A stretch of DNA of 64,000 nucleotides from Odontocerum albicorne (GCA_949825065.1 OX463849.1:40912534-40976533), one strand, 5' to 3'. Shown: positions 21,230 to 32,780, counted from the stretch's first letter. A program made the numbers and translations. The notes: a model not told the origin generated them from the letters alone.

Positions 21230-21480
21230 AATATGTATGTGGACTTCTGTATGCAATTGATATAGTTACGCTTGCTGAAAATATGTATGTGGACTTCTGT
21301 ATGCAATTGATATAGTTACACTTGCTGAAAATATGTATGTAGACTTCTGTATGCAATTGATATAGTTACGCTTGCTGAAAATATGTATGTGGACTTCTGT
21401 ATGCAATTGATATGTTTACGCTTGCTGAAAATATGTATGTAGACTTCTGTATGCAATTGATATGGTAACGCTTGCTGAAA
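21230..21480. repeat. 50-bp tandem repeat, five units
   Basis: The unit starts ATGTATGTGGACTTCTGTAT and continues GCAATTGATATAGTTACGCT, TGCTGAAAAT. It repeats at exactly 50-bp spacing (the GACTTCTGT core at 21242, 21292, 21342, 21392 and 21442) with only a few substitutions. Confidence 0.92.
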
Positions 21481-21523
21481 ATGAATGTAGCGAAATCAAA
21501 GTTAATTTTTTTTTATATTATGT

Positions 21524-22085
21524 GTGATAAAAAGTGTGCACAATGTATGGGTTAACTCAGAGAAACCGGAGCAGGTTGAAGACTTATGCTATCTGGGCAA
21601 TATGTTTACGTGTCATGGACGAGTTGAAAGGGGCATTGAAAGAAGGGTAGCGATAGGAAACATGAAAATGGAGTACTGGATGGTATATACACCAACCGCG
21701 CAATATCAACAGTAGCAAAACTTAAAAAAACATTATAGTGTTGTTGCCCACCTTGATGCATGGAAGTGAAATTTGAACTTGCCGGAAGAAGGATAACAGT
21801 AAGATTTATAGGTTGTGGAAATGCGTGCATTAAGGAAAACTTGTGGAGTGTCAATGTATGAAAGAAGGTGAAATGACGATATCTGAAATGAATGCATGCA
21901 TAAAATGGTTGTTTTAAGTAAAATGAAGACAGGAGGTTTAAGGTGGTTTGGGCATGTAGAGAGAACGAATGATGAAATAATGACTAAGCGAGTATACAAG
22001 CCAGAAGGGCCAGATGCGCGTGGAAGAAGTTGTGCGCTTGGATAGAACATTTTGGAGATCTGTTCTCCCTACCTACCCTGCAAGG
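21524..22085 (+). mobile_element. degenerate LINE C-terminal region
   Basis: Broken frames give EQVEDLCYLGNMFTCHGRVE followed by GIERRVAIGN, then a PTLMHGSEI-like stretch, a RWFGHVER-like stretch with NDEIMTKRVYKPEG, and a GRSC box. This order (YLG, YGSE, WFGHVER, GRPR) is the thumb to C-terminus of a LINE ORF2. The end carries CCCTACCTACCCTGCAAGGG, the complement of the GGGTAGG-type end seen at 33235. There are many frameshifts, so it is dead. Confidence 0.65.
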
Positions 22086-23430
22086 GTGATATATATGTAA
22101 CATATGTAACAAAACATTACTTTACCATTCCACTATTTACATTAATTCCCCGTTACACGTGTAGAAACACGTGAAAGAGAGATTAATGTAATTAATAAAA
22201 TATCAAAATTATTGTTAAATAAACAATTAAGTTGAGATAAAATTACCAAAGAAATAAGAAGGGGTTAGTATTTTAAATAGGGGAGAGAATATTTTTTATA
22301 GGATCAAGTGTAACGTGTTTTCATTTGCGGTTCAGTAGGAGGGATTGGAACATAATTTCAAAAGTTATCAAATGTGCATCACCCTTAATCATGTTCAAGA
22401 GAGAATCGAAAAAATATGTTAGTCAGAATACACTTTCAACTTAATTTTCAATTGATCTCTTCCTTACCCTTACACAAATTCCTTTCATCTAGTCTACTTT
22501 TATTGTTGAGAGATTTGCCATTTTTTAACTTGGACTCAAATAGATATTTTTGCCTTCAGAAAACAATAAACCTTAAATAGCTGAAAAGCATTAAGCGCGC
22601 CAGATGTATCATGTACGTACGTACACAAAAAAATAAGATACAAAAAATTACGTTTATTCATAATTCATCTTCTCGGGGTCGGGGCTGCAGGGTTGCCACG
22701 AAACCTTTTCGAGTCTGTCCAGGACTCTTTCGGGAACAATCAATCAAGTCACTATCCTTTCATTTGCCAATATCCCGTTCTCGCACTGTGTCTTAATCTG
22801 CTAATTCCGTGGTCTTCTTAATCTTCCATTGAACGTCTTCCCTTGGATGTTATTTTTACAACAATTTTCGGGATAGTCACCTAAAATTCTTAACATGTTT
22901 TTTTTGTTTGTTTGTTTATTTGTTTAGTTTAAAATTAACTTTAAACCGAATCAACTTACATCCTTTTATATTCAAGAATTTATCATCAAAATGTCACACA
23001 TATTTTGTAGATCACTCTTCTCGGCTTTGAAACGATCCTCCCGACTTTATCGGATTTTCTACACTCTATTCGATATTTAAGAATGCACTAAAGAAGTATT
23101 ATTTATTTCAAAATGTTCCTTTTCCTTAACTCCTACACAATTTCCATCTCTATCCCTATTTCCATTGAAATTTATCTTTTATTTTAATTATTATTATTAG
23201 TTTTTATCAAATATTGTTTTTACACACTACGTTACTTTATGGGCAAAGACACCAATATTAATTATGAACAAAAGCTAGTTGATTGGAGAAAATACTTTTA
23301 ATCAATAAATTAACAAGATGTATTTATATGAAAACGTTAAATTAATAATAAAAATGACATATTTAAAAAAATCCACTTCAACAATATTTAAACATAATTA
23401 GGTAGAACACATTGACAAGGATAAGTCCAG
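22086..23430. other. AT-rich intergenic DNA
   Basis: No gene is supported. A short imperfect hairpin with two CACGTG cores lies at 22154-22174. A slightly GC-richer patch at 22665-22800 matches nothing I know. Confidence 0.4.
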
Positions 23431-23681
23431 GACTCTTCAGACCTGGTGTCCATTATAATGTACACAAAGTCCATTATGCACTTTGGAAACAACTTTGTGG
23501 TATATTTCTGTTCCCAATGATACCAAATGAAGTGTACTATACGAGTATTATCAACTTTGAACATTTTGGGCGCCATCTATCTAAACTAATATGACATAAT
23601 GTGACATTTAGTATAAATGATACACTCACAAGCAAGCATATTTTTTTTAAACATTGTAACTAATTCAGGTCTGAAGAGGTC
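23431..23681. mobile_element. TTAA-type MITE, family 3 copy 1
   Basis: It begins GACTCTTCAGACC and ends GGTCTGAAGAGGTC, which are inverted termini. Internal text (GTGGTATATTTCTGTTCCCA, GGGCGCCATCTA, ACACTCACAAGCAAG) matches the copy at 27929-28183. The flanking TTAA is not preserved here, unlike in the second copy. Confidence 0.75.
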
Positions 23682-24757
23682 AAAACTGTTTGGCATTTTG
23701 TTATAAAATTGAAACATTTTTAGTTTAAGCTATTTTGATTTTGTCGTTTTGGTTTTTGGAAGACGAAAATCATCGCGACCTCTTGTCTTAACCAAGTCAA
23801 CTGGGACTCTTCAATTTATCAAAAAAGAGGTTGAACACCTAGTTACAGGCGTATATCCGTGTTTAAACGTCTAAAAAATAAACGAGATTTGAATATGATT
23901 GAACACCAAATTGGTTATGTTTTTGACAACGCCTGTCACGAAAAATAATTTATTTTTATTTTTCGATCCATGCATGTAACCTAACACTGACAAACGACTC
24001 TATTATGTGCTTAATTTAAGACAATTAATTGAAATATTATACAGTCAGAAATAAAATTGCTAATCAAATAAAATAAATATAATTAATGACAGCCAAATCA
24101 TGTCACCGTACAAGTTTTTGACAAGTATTAAATTACAATCCTTTACCAACAATCAAAAAATATTTTTATCTTATGTCATGATTCAATTTAATTGTCAAAA
24201 ATTCGTTCAGTTCATATGACTTAATCACTCCAATCACAATTTCTGTCATAGATTAATTATGATAAACAAAATATCTCCTGTCTATATAGTTTATAAGAAA
24301 CAAAAGAACCGCTTGGAAACAAACTTCAAGTCCGAGAAACAAACTTAGCCATTTGGATAAAAAGTTTAAAGGTTAAGAAATCTACGTAACATCGGAATGA
24401 GTACTTGTAAGAATGCTTAAAATGCCGATTCGAAATAATGCTGATCCGCACAATAGACAATGAGACAATTTATTACAGAAAAACATTCATACAAAAAATG
24501 TATAAATAAAAAGACAGCGAGCGGAGATAAGTAATTCCATTGTTTGTGAGGACCCGATGTATCTGTTGAGACCATACTGTTTCTGTGACCCTGGTCATTT
24601 GGACACTTCCCGAAGCTGAAAGTTGGGACACGAAATTGTTCTAAAACTTATGTTGCGTGCGATTTTATTTGTTTAAAAAACAATCGTAAATTATGATTTT
24701 TGTTTGATTTGCATACGCTTATGTTGATATTTTCAAACTGCTTAGTTTTATAAAGAG
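23682..24757. other. AT-rich intergenic DNA
   Basis: I see nothing beyond random short frames. Confidence 0.4.
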
Positions 24758-24767
24758 TTGTCAAATT

Positions 24768-25163
24768 TAAGATCTAACCTGATTGATAAGGAAACTGTTA
24801 ATTTAATATCTAGCCTGATTGATAAGGAAACTGTTAATTTAATATCTAACCTGATTAATAAGGAAACTGTTAATTTAATATCTAACCTGATTGATAAGAA
24901 AACTGTTAATTTAATATCTAACCTGATTGATAAGGAAACTGTTAATTTAATATCTAACCTGATTAATAAGGAAACTGTTAATTTAATATCTAACCTGATT
25001 GATAAGGAAACTGTTAATTTAATATCTAACCTGATTGATAAGGAAACTGTTAATTTAATATCTAACCTGATTGATAAGGAAACTGTTAATTTAATATCTA
25101 ACCTGATTGATAAGGAAACTGTTAATTTAATATCTAACCTGATTGATAAGGAAACTGTTAATA
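24768..25163. repeat. 36-bp minisatellite, about 11 units
   Basis: The unit AATATCTAACCTGATTGATA plus AGGAAACTGTTAATTT is repeated at exactly 36-bp spacing. As 36 is a multiple of three, the + strand stays open and would read LISNLIDKETVN repeatedly (24758-25192, 144 codons). There is no upstream gene context, and the few differences between units (for example GATTAATAAGG and GATAAGAAA) look like array drift. I treat it as a non-coding minisatellite. Confidence 0.93.
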
Positions 25164-25257
25164 AATGCAGAAGTTTCAGTTACAATTCCTGATGGTACGC
25201 AAAAACAAAAAGTTTTAATATGATTAAGTTTTCAAGCAAAGTTAATATTACCTGTTA

Positions 25258-25420
25258 GGTCCTCAGTGAGATATAGGCAAAAGCCTAATTAACTGGGAAC
25301 ACGACAAATGAAAGGCAACAAACACAGATCTATTAAAATTGTGTGTCCAAATTAATTAACCTATTGTATTTTTACAAATTATGTATATTTCTTGTCATGT
25401 GTAAAATAATTTTTTTTTAA
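25258..25420 (+). mobile_element. LINE 3' end (family L1-tail) copy B
   Basis: TCCTCAGTGAGATATAGGCA, ACGACAAATGAAAGGCAACA and TTTCTTGTCATGTGTAA match the other L1-tail copies. It is severely 5' truncated (about 160 bp) with a short T/A-rich end. Confidence 0.75.
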
Positions 25421-27470
25421 ATGTGCAATAGTATTGTTTAATTAATAATTTTCAGTAATATTTTTTAAATACAAATTAATACTTAAACTCAAAATAAAAC
25501 AAAGTCTTACATTAAGCAACTTATGTTTACACCATTGAGGGCAGCTGTTTATGATTTAGAAGTGATAGGTTGATTAAATGTATCATTGTACTCCGTTTTT
25601 TTTAGTTTTTAATTATTAATATGTGTACACTAAATTATAAATGAGGACCTTGTTGTTTAGCTTCAAGGATTTGTTCTAGCTATGAACTTAATATTTTTGC
25701 CATAACATAATCAAATAATATAAAAACAATACATACAATTTAGTCTTGTTTGTGCTCCCCTGAAGATGAGGTGAAAGCCTTGAAACCGGTAGGGATATAC
25801 CGTTACAAAAAAGTGGAATAAACAGTGTTTGATAAAAATAAATTACAATACATTCAGTTGTACGTAACATTTATTGTCATTACGGTTTGATTATGATTAT
25901 TGATTTAACACTTGCCTCCCTGTAATGGATAGCGAGTGACCAGGACTTATATTTTATTTGATTATTCGACGTTTTAATACACAATAAAAGGATTTTTATA
26001 GCTAATTACAAAAAATAACCTAGAAGATTTTGCATAATTTTAATTTAAAATATAATTTTTTTACTGGACGCTTAGCGTCCAGTACCGTGGTTGGCGGATT
26101 TTTTTAGCACAGTAAGGCAAGTGTTAATGCCACAGTAATTTTTATTTTTCAAATATCATTTGACAGCTGTCACTTCTTAATATGATTATTATACAAATAA
26201 AAACAATAGTAAATAATGTATTTATTAAGAAGATATGACTTGATTGTTGAATAAAAAAATATAAATATTAAAACAAAAAAGAAGTTTATAAAGAGTGACA
26301 AATCTTATTAATTCTTCTAACATTTATAATGTAAACATTAATTTATAAAATTTACAGATCACTCTCATTTATTTTATATTATTGCTACGTAAATAAATGA
26401 ATTTATTTGGTTATTTATAGTACACATAAAGTTTTTTGTTAATATGATATATATTCTTTTCGTAGTTTCATTTTTTCAAATTGTACATTAAGGTTTTAAC
26501 CATTCCAGACCTAAAATACAGTTTGGTTAAAAATAACCTTAAAATGTAAGTTTTTATTGTTTTGATTTAAATATTAACTATAACAGACTTATAATTATTG
26601 ATTAAAATGATAAAATGGTTGCAAAAAGGAATAAACTATCTCAATCATAATGAGTAAGCAAGAATCCAGAGAAGCAGCAATACAACGACAATACGGAGCA
26701 GCACAAAAACAATCCAATCGTCATATTAGAACAAATGTATTTATTTTCATCATTATCCATTACCTACTAGTTAAATAATAAAGTTGAAAAATATGAAAGC
26801 GTTAAATTAAGCGCAAAAATACTTACATATATTATATAATGAAATTGTGAAAGTATCGAAATTATATAATGAAATTATGAAAAGTCAATTTACATACAAT
26901 GAATTTTCTGTGTTTCTGATATATGCGTGATTTTTTTGTTGTATTTAATCCAAGAGTGTCAAGACAGACACATTTTGCAAATTGAACTCAGGAAGATTAC
27001 TATATTTATGTCTCTCGCTGCGTACCGAATGATACAAATATAACTTATCTCTTTTGCGGCGGGTCAAATCAAGGATATTTTGGAGGGTATCTCTACAAAG
27101 TTACTATAAACCTAATGATATATCGTTGAGAGTAAACTATATATTGACAAACCAAACTTGTTTTCGAACTTTTAGACTTCGTGAATTAAACTTGGAACAA
27201 ACAAAAAATGTTGAGCATTCTAATAAGAGATAATCTTATACATGAGGTATAATAATTTACTTCCAAAAATTCTTCATTATTATTGAAACGAAAGGAATAT
27301 TTTTTTGAATTTATCATATACTATTTTCTTAAAATAATTCTTGTTGCACGTTGTTTAATTCGTTTTTAAAAAAATTCAAACATAGTATTTTCTTCATATT
27401 TCCTCTTCAATTACGATTTTTTTTGAGTGGAATTGTTCGAGCGGAATAGCACATTTTTATAAAAATTGCC
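25421..27470. other. AT-rich intergenic DNA with one hairpin and a possible retroelement end
   Basis: At 25752-25810 a CTGAAGATGAGGTGAAAGCC…GAAACCGGTAG…GGAATAAACAG arrangement resembles the repeat ends of Penelope-like elements, a weak match. A perfect hairpin lies at 26063-26083. A 44-codon frame begins MSKQESREAAIQRQYGAAQK at 26650; I do not recognise it. Confidence 0.4.
26063..26083. repeat. perfect 9-bp hairpin
   Basis: ACTGGACGC and GCGTCCAGT flank a TTA loop, in a T-rich context on the left. It is an isolated GC-rich palindrome of unknown origin. Confidence 0.8.
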
Positions 27471-27474
27471 ACTT

Positions 27475-27630
27475 GCCATTTTAAGCAATATTACAAGAAC
27501 GTCAGATTGGTTTAAGCAGTTCGAAGATGATTTATTTTGACATGTAAAAATATTGATTTCCAGGGGAAATTGAACCCACAACCTTTGGGTCGGAAGATAA
27601 AGCGTCTTATCAACTAGGCCTTGGAGGTCG
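27475..27630 (-). repeat. tRNA-derived SINE-like copy, family A
   Basis: GGGGAAATTGAACCCACAAC (B-box complement, about 27563-27582), AAAGCGTCTTATCAACTAGG and CCTTGGAGGTCGTCA align with the copies at 10395 and 20170. Confidence 0.55.
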
Positions 27631-27928
27631 TCAAATAATCGCGATAATTTTTAAATAATCACTAATCCACCGTTCGTGTTTACCTTAATTCATGCTGCCT
27701 GGAATACGTTTTATAATTTTGTAATAATGGCGTAAAACTTGCCGATCTGTTGCAAGTTATGTTACATATACAATATAACATTTGCGGCTGGTTTCAGTTG
27801 TTTCCTTATATAACATAAAAACAAGTACCAATCAACAAAAAAATAATATCCTTTTCGAATTCAGCACTCAATATATAAATAATGTTTACATTTGTTTCTA
27901 TTAAAAGACAACAAAAAAAAAACATCGT

Positions 27929-28183
27929 TTAACCTCTTCAGACCTTATGCCCATTATAATGACCACATAGTTCATATGCATCTTGTAAACAACTGTGTGG
28001 TATATTTCTGTTCCCAATAATGACAAATGAAGTGTAGCATACTGTATTATCAACTTTGAACGTTTTGGGCGCCATCTATGTAAACTCAAACGACATAATG
28101 TTGGATTTAGCATAAAAAATACACTCACAAGCAAGAATATGTTTTTTAAAACCTTAGAATTAGTTTTGGTCTGAAGAGATTAA
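27929..28183. mobile_element. TTAA-flanked MITE, family 3 copy 2
   Basis: The 255-bp element runs TTAACCTCTTCAGACC to GGTCTGAAGAGATTAA, with 12-bp inverted termini just inside TTAA. The right TTAA (28180-28183) is also the left TTAA of the next element, so the two elements share one target site. Confidence 0.85.
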
Positions 28184-28814
28184 CCTTTCCTTCTTTGTGT
28201 TGGGTATCTTCTACACGTTGCTTCTAATAACCATCAATATCTCTATAAATATAATAAATACAAGGTTAAGATTTTAGGTATTCCTCCATAATATATTTAC
28301 GCATTGATTTAAAAAATAATATTAATAATAATCAGAATTTATCGACTACATCGTAAGTATTTCGTGAATATCGGAAACAAATTCGCATTTAAACGCTGTG
28401 AGTGCCTCGATCTTGGGTCTTGACGATAGGTGAAGAGTATGCGGGAAGTGCGACACTATATTCGCATCTCACTTTTGCATACGTCACTGAATTGCGAGGA
28501 GCTCAATTGTCTCAACCTCGCAAGTGTAAGCCACGCCCGAGTTAGCCACCAACCCTGCCGCGCCGCAGTAGCTGTTGAGCTGGCAACGACACTAGATCTA
28601 CGCCCGTTCCGTAAGCGTTGCCAGATGGCTTTTTAATGTTTTCAGCAAATCAATCTCAATTATTATAATTTTTAACTTCAATTATAATTAATTAAAGGGA
28701 TTATCTATGAATGTTCTTATTTTTCCGATTTAAAATCGCTAATTTTTGATCGCGTACTCACTACCCAACACCGGAGCGCGCGTTTTAATTTTATCACCGT
28801 AAGGGAAGGGTTAA
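28180..28814. mobile_element. TTAA-flanked element, family 1 copy B
   Basis: This 635-bp copy is in inverse orientation to copy A (7557-8191) and has exactly the same length. It runs from TTAACCTTTCCTTC to ACCGTAAGGGAAGGGTTAA. The frame at 28439-28636 (from ATG) is open, as in copy A, with several substitutions. It abuts the family 3 MITE at a single TTAA. Confidence 0.82.
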
Positions 28815-29439
28815 TAGTCAAACTTTAAGAGCATTTTAATATCAACTTATTAAAGGTGCTTACTTAACACATACAAGCGATAATTGTATTATTGATTATT
28901 TTTCCATCAAATGTTTTATTGAAGTATGACAAAGTAAATTTTTCGAGTATGACATGTATGTCTTAATAAAGTATGTTGAAAGTGTCAGATAAGATGAAAT
29001 AACACACCGGAATGTGATCTAGGTGTCCGCCACTGTCCGAACAGGGCAATGGAAACGTCAAGAGCTGGAGGGAGATTGATGGAGTTGGGGAGCAAAACTG
29101 ATATGTCTCCATTTGAATGTTGTTTCTGTGTTTTAACTACGTATCCTGATTAAAACTATTATTTTCTTAATATACAACCGATTATTTTTAATTTAATGTG
29201 CTGACATGTTATGGTTAAAATGATATAATTCAATTAAACTTTTAAATATACGTAATTGATTTTTCACCAGTTAAGTTTTGTGAAAAAACTTAAATTTAAA
29301 GATTTTGATACACGAGTACTAAATCAAACATTGAAAACAAACTTCAATGTCTAAAAAGCTCTGGACTCGTTAGAAGCATCCGATAGATTTCGTTTGTGTG
29401 AAAGAAAAGGATATTGCTCATTTTATAGTACCATGGAGG
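28815..29439. other. intergenic DNA, nothing recognised
   Basis: AT-rich, with no coding or structural signal that I can support. Confidence 0.4.
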
Positions 29440-29452
29440 TACTCTCTCGAAC
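29440..29452. repeat. target-site duplication, left copy
   Basis: TACTCTCTCGAAC next to the (GAA)n tail; the exact partner is at 30347-30359. Confidence 0.8.
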
Positions 29453-30346
29453 TTCTTCTTCTTCATCTTATTTTAGGCCTGTTATGGTCTTGTATCATTG
29501 TTTGCCTCTTATGACGTCGACTGCCAGCTGTCTTTCCATCTTTTGGGAGGTCGTCCTGGAGGTCTGCTTGCTTGGGGAATACTGTCCCTGGCCATTCTTA
29601 CGGCTCTTGGTTCCGCCATTCTGGATACGTGTTCATTCCAGAACCTTCTTCTCTGTCGTCCCCATCTGACAATATCTTCAGCTTTGCACATTTATGTGTT
29701 TCGTATTCTATCTCGAAGGGTTTTGCCAGCGATACTCCTGAGTACCTTCATTTCGCTGGTTCGAAGGAGATTTTTGGTTCTGAGAGTGTCGGCTCTGGAC
29801 TCTATGCTGTGTGTTATTATGGGACGGACACAGGTCTTGTACGAGTATATCCTCAACTCGCTTTGGATGTTCATATGCTTGTTTTTCCAGATAGTGTTCT
29901 TTAAACATCCGGAAATAGTTGCGGCCTTTTGTGATTGTTCAAGCACTTCGCCATAGAGGTCATTATTGCACATTATGCTAGCACCCAAGTATTTAAATTT
30001 TGTTACTTGTTCAATTGGTGTGTCGTTGATCGCCACACTGCATCTAACTTGCTTTCTGGCTAGAGTCATGCATTTAGTCTTGCTGATGGAGATAGACATT
30101 TTGTATTTTTTGGAAGCAGTGTGGAATCGTTTTAGCATTTGTTGCAGGTCTTCCTCTGATTCGGCTATAATGGTGGCATCGTCAGCATATCATATGATGT
30201 TTAGCTTATTGTCGCCCATCTTGTATCCCAGGAAGGTCGGCAACTTTATCTATAATTTTATCCATAACCAAGTTAAATAGAAATGGGCTTAAACTATCTC
30301 CTTGTCTTACTCCGGTTGGTGCTGGAACGTCATTAGACAACGTCAT
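29453..30346 (-). mobile_element. 5'-truncated LINE with 13-bp target duplication and (GAA)n tail
   Basis: The minus strand starts in the RT palm (TGVRQGDSLSPFLFNLVMDK), passes a disrupted YADD region and continues ISKTKCMTLARKQVRC, KFKYLGASI, KTCVRPIITHSIESRA and VLRSIAGKTLRDRIRN. It ends in a WNEHVSRMAEPRAVRMARDS…GRPPKRWKDSW box. The frame is shifted between pieces, so it is inactive. The 3' tail is (GAA)n (29453-29464 as TTC repeats). TACTCTCTCGAAC flanks both sides (29440-29452 and 30347-30359), marking target-primed insertion. Confidence 0.83.
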
Positions 30347-30359
30347 TACTCTCTCGAAC
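30347..30359. repeat. target-site duplication, right copy
   Basis: TACTCTCTCGAAC at the truncated 5' side of the LINE. Confidence 0.8.
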
Positions 30360-30689
30360 AAATTGCATAATTCCATTAGAAATATTTCATTACAAGCTGG
30401 CAATTAATAAATATATATTTAAGCTTTTTAACAGACAGTAGTTTCGGAGCCTCCTTGGAGTTTTTTCAGCAGTTGTAACATTAAATCTTCTGTAATTACT
30501 AGTTTTTTTATAGACAGTTGCCTAATATATATATTTTTGTAAAATAACGAAAACCGTCACTATACTCATTTAGTCGTGCAAAATGTTAACTAACATATGT
30601 CATCTCAGTTTTTTCGCAAAAATGGATGAGTGCGATTTTTTTTAATTATTTTGATTCACTCGTATGGTACTCCTTCACATACATGCAAA

Positions 30690-30910
30690 TTGAGGATAGC
30701 GTGGTCGGGAGATGTCTTCGTCCCCTATTATCGAGCCTTTAAAAACCGCTGAAGTAGACCAGTAAGTCACAATTCACCATCGTACGTGATGGAAATACTA
30801 CCACACGTGAACCAACCACAACACTTAAACATTTAGCAAGTGTGACTTTTGTTAACAGCCGAAGTTTTTTTTGGGTATCATCAGGAATATGACTCGATTG
30901 GAAGACATGT
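30690..30910 (-). repeat. dispersed repeat, family D copy 1
   Basis: TATCGAGCC, CATCGTACGTGATGGAAATA, CTACCACA and GGTATCATCAGGAATATGA recur in order near 42655-42840, 53815-53985 and, partly, 59840-59935. In the 53-kb copy the last block is GGTATCACCGGGAATGGAAT followed by TCGAA, the complement of a B-box-like GGTTCGAATTCC. A tRNA-derived SINE read on the minus strand is likely. Confidence 0.5.
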
Positions 30911-31374
30911 ATCTTACCACGGATACCAATTTTCCATTTATGAATAATAAATGTAATTTTAAATCACTTGGGTAAGGGGTTGAACTAAATGACATTAATA
31001 CTTCGGAAAATATAACTTATTTAAACTGAAATTTAAATAAAAATATTTTTTTAATAATCCTACTTTAATTTATAGGAATTATTTAAAAGGCTCTGCACTA
31101 AAGGTAATTAAATTGAGATTATATAGTTTGCAGTTTAACCAAAAATAAAAACAAAAAATGTTAGACAAAAACAAGTTATATTTGAAAAGGTGATTCATTG
31201 ATATGACACGCAATCAAGTTTTATTTTTCTTTATTTACGAGGAAAAAATATATCAATGAACTTATTTATTTTTTATGTATTAATTACGCCATTATTTATA
31301 TCTCAAATAAATTAATCATGCTTAGCAAAAAAATAATTTGTTTTTCAACTATTTACCGAATCCAATAATACATT

Positions 31375-32780
31375 CCCTCATGAGCAATTTGGATTTAGGA
31401 CAAGACACAACACGGTCCAGCAACTTACCCGTGTCGTGGTGCAAGGAATCACCCTCTGTTCTACATACCAACTTACAGGACGAATATCATGGCTAAACAC
31501 TCAGTCACCCGTGGTATAGAGATATTGAACCAACTGAATGACACGGTTGATATATTCTCGGTACCGTCTAGCAGTATGAGAAGAATCCTGGCTGATATTA
31601 TTCCTAACGAATAAGCTAACGCTAGAAGCAAACCCTCTTTCTGTAACAGGAGAAATCCGTGCAAAGTGGATAAAAAAAAAAAAAAAAAAAAAAAGACGTG
31701 TCGATGGGCTTCAATAGGAACAGAAGTACTGGTGGACCTCGAGAAGGCTTTTGATACTGTTTGGCATGATGGCCTTCTCCAAAAACTTCTCCTAACTGAC
31801 ACTCCACTCTATTTTGTGAAACTTCTTCAATCCTACCTTTCCAATAGAAGTTTCACAGTCACCACTTATCATTTTACGTCATCCGCCAGGCCTATCCCTA
31901 TGGGTGTCCTCCGAGGCAGTATACTTGGACCATGTCTATTTAATATATACACACACGACATACCTACTCCCCCAAACTGTAAGCTTGCAACCTTTGCTGA
32001 CGATGCGGCATGCTACGCATCGTCACTCAAGGTGGATCGAGCTGGTCGCCGTCTTCAGATTGCTCTTGAGATCCTTGAGAAATACTACCAGGACTAGAGG
32101 CCCAAAATTAATGACGCCAAAACTGAGGCTATCATGTTATCCCGCAAAATTAAATAAAGAGTGCCATCGATGCCCTTATTCATCGGTGGTGGCCTGGTTG
32201 AATGGCAGGACGTGGTTAAATACCTCAGCCTGCGCCTCGACCGGCAACTGACGTGGAAAATCCATCTGAATACCATCAGACAGAAGGGTCACAAGGGCAT
32301 AGGGGCTATCAGTTTGATATTTCACCGATGCAGCTTCCTTTCACCCAAAAATAAGCTCCTCCTCTATAAAACCTTTATTCGTCCTATCATGACCTATGCT
32401 GCACCCGTTTGGGGTAGTGTGAGCCACACGGATCACCTGAAACTCCAGAGAGTGCAGAACAAGGTATTCAAGATATTTTTAGCACCCATCCCAGAACAAA
32501 CCTTACCCGGCTTCACATTGAACAGCGAGAAGAAACCCTACAACACCACATACTCGCTTGGACTGTGAAGTTCTATAAAAGTCAACAAAATCACAGCAAT
32601 CCCTTAGTCTTTTCCCTGGTGGCTTACGAGAGTAAATCCGACCTACCCTTTCGTTATAAGCACAGGCTCCCGAAGCATTATCTGTTACCTGACTAGTCCA
32701 CCTACAGTATTAGCTGGGACGACCAAGGTCTGAGTGAATGTGATGAAATACAAGTAGCCTGAGCGAGTGGACTTGTTCTT
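31375..32780 (+). mobile_element. jockey-like LINE reverse transcriptase, dead, with nested insertion
   Basis: Motifs in order are EQFGFRTRHNTVQQLTRV (31383), then after an insertion GFNRNRSTG, VDLEKAFDTVWHDGLLQKLL, PMGVLRGSILGPCLFNIYTH, the catalytic LATFADDAACYASS box (about 31985) and VVKYLSLRLDRQLTWKIHLN, then LLLYKTFIRPIMTYAAPVWG. This is the RT finger-palm-thumb series of a jockey-clade ORF2. Stops lie at 32095-32097 and about 32153, and a frameshift precedes VDLEKAF, so it cannot be translated. The endonuclease is absent. The 3' part to about 32780 is untranslated-like. Confidence 0.85.
31437..31696 (+). mobile_element. LINE 3'-end fragment inserted inside another LINE
   Basis: A 260-bp insert interrupts the host RT between QLTRV and GFNRNRSTG. 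It ends with 23 A (31672-31694) and is flanked by CGTGTCG at 31430-31436 and 31697-31703, a 7-bp duplication. One insert frame reads YRTNIMAKHSVTRGIEILNQ and then LNDTVDIFSVPSSSMRRILA before a stop, the typical last residues of a LINE ORF2. It is therefore the 5'-truncated end of a different LINE. Confidence 0.72.

Noticed and set aside
24758..25192. 144-codon repeat protein
   Set aside because: It is the product of a 36-bp minisatellite whose unit length keeps the frame; there is no supporting gene context.
29394..29956. Plus-strand frames of 91-152 codons
   Set aside because: They are antisense shadows of the minus-strand LINE at 29453-30346.
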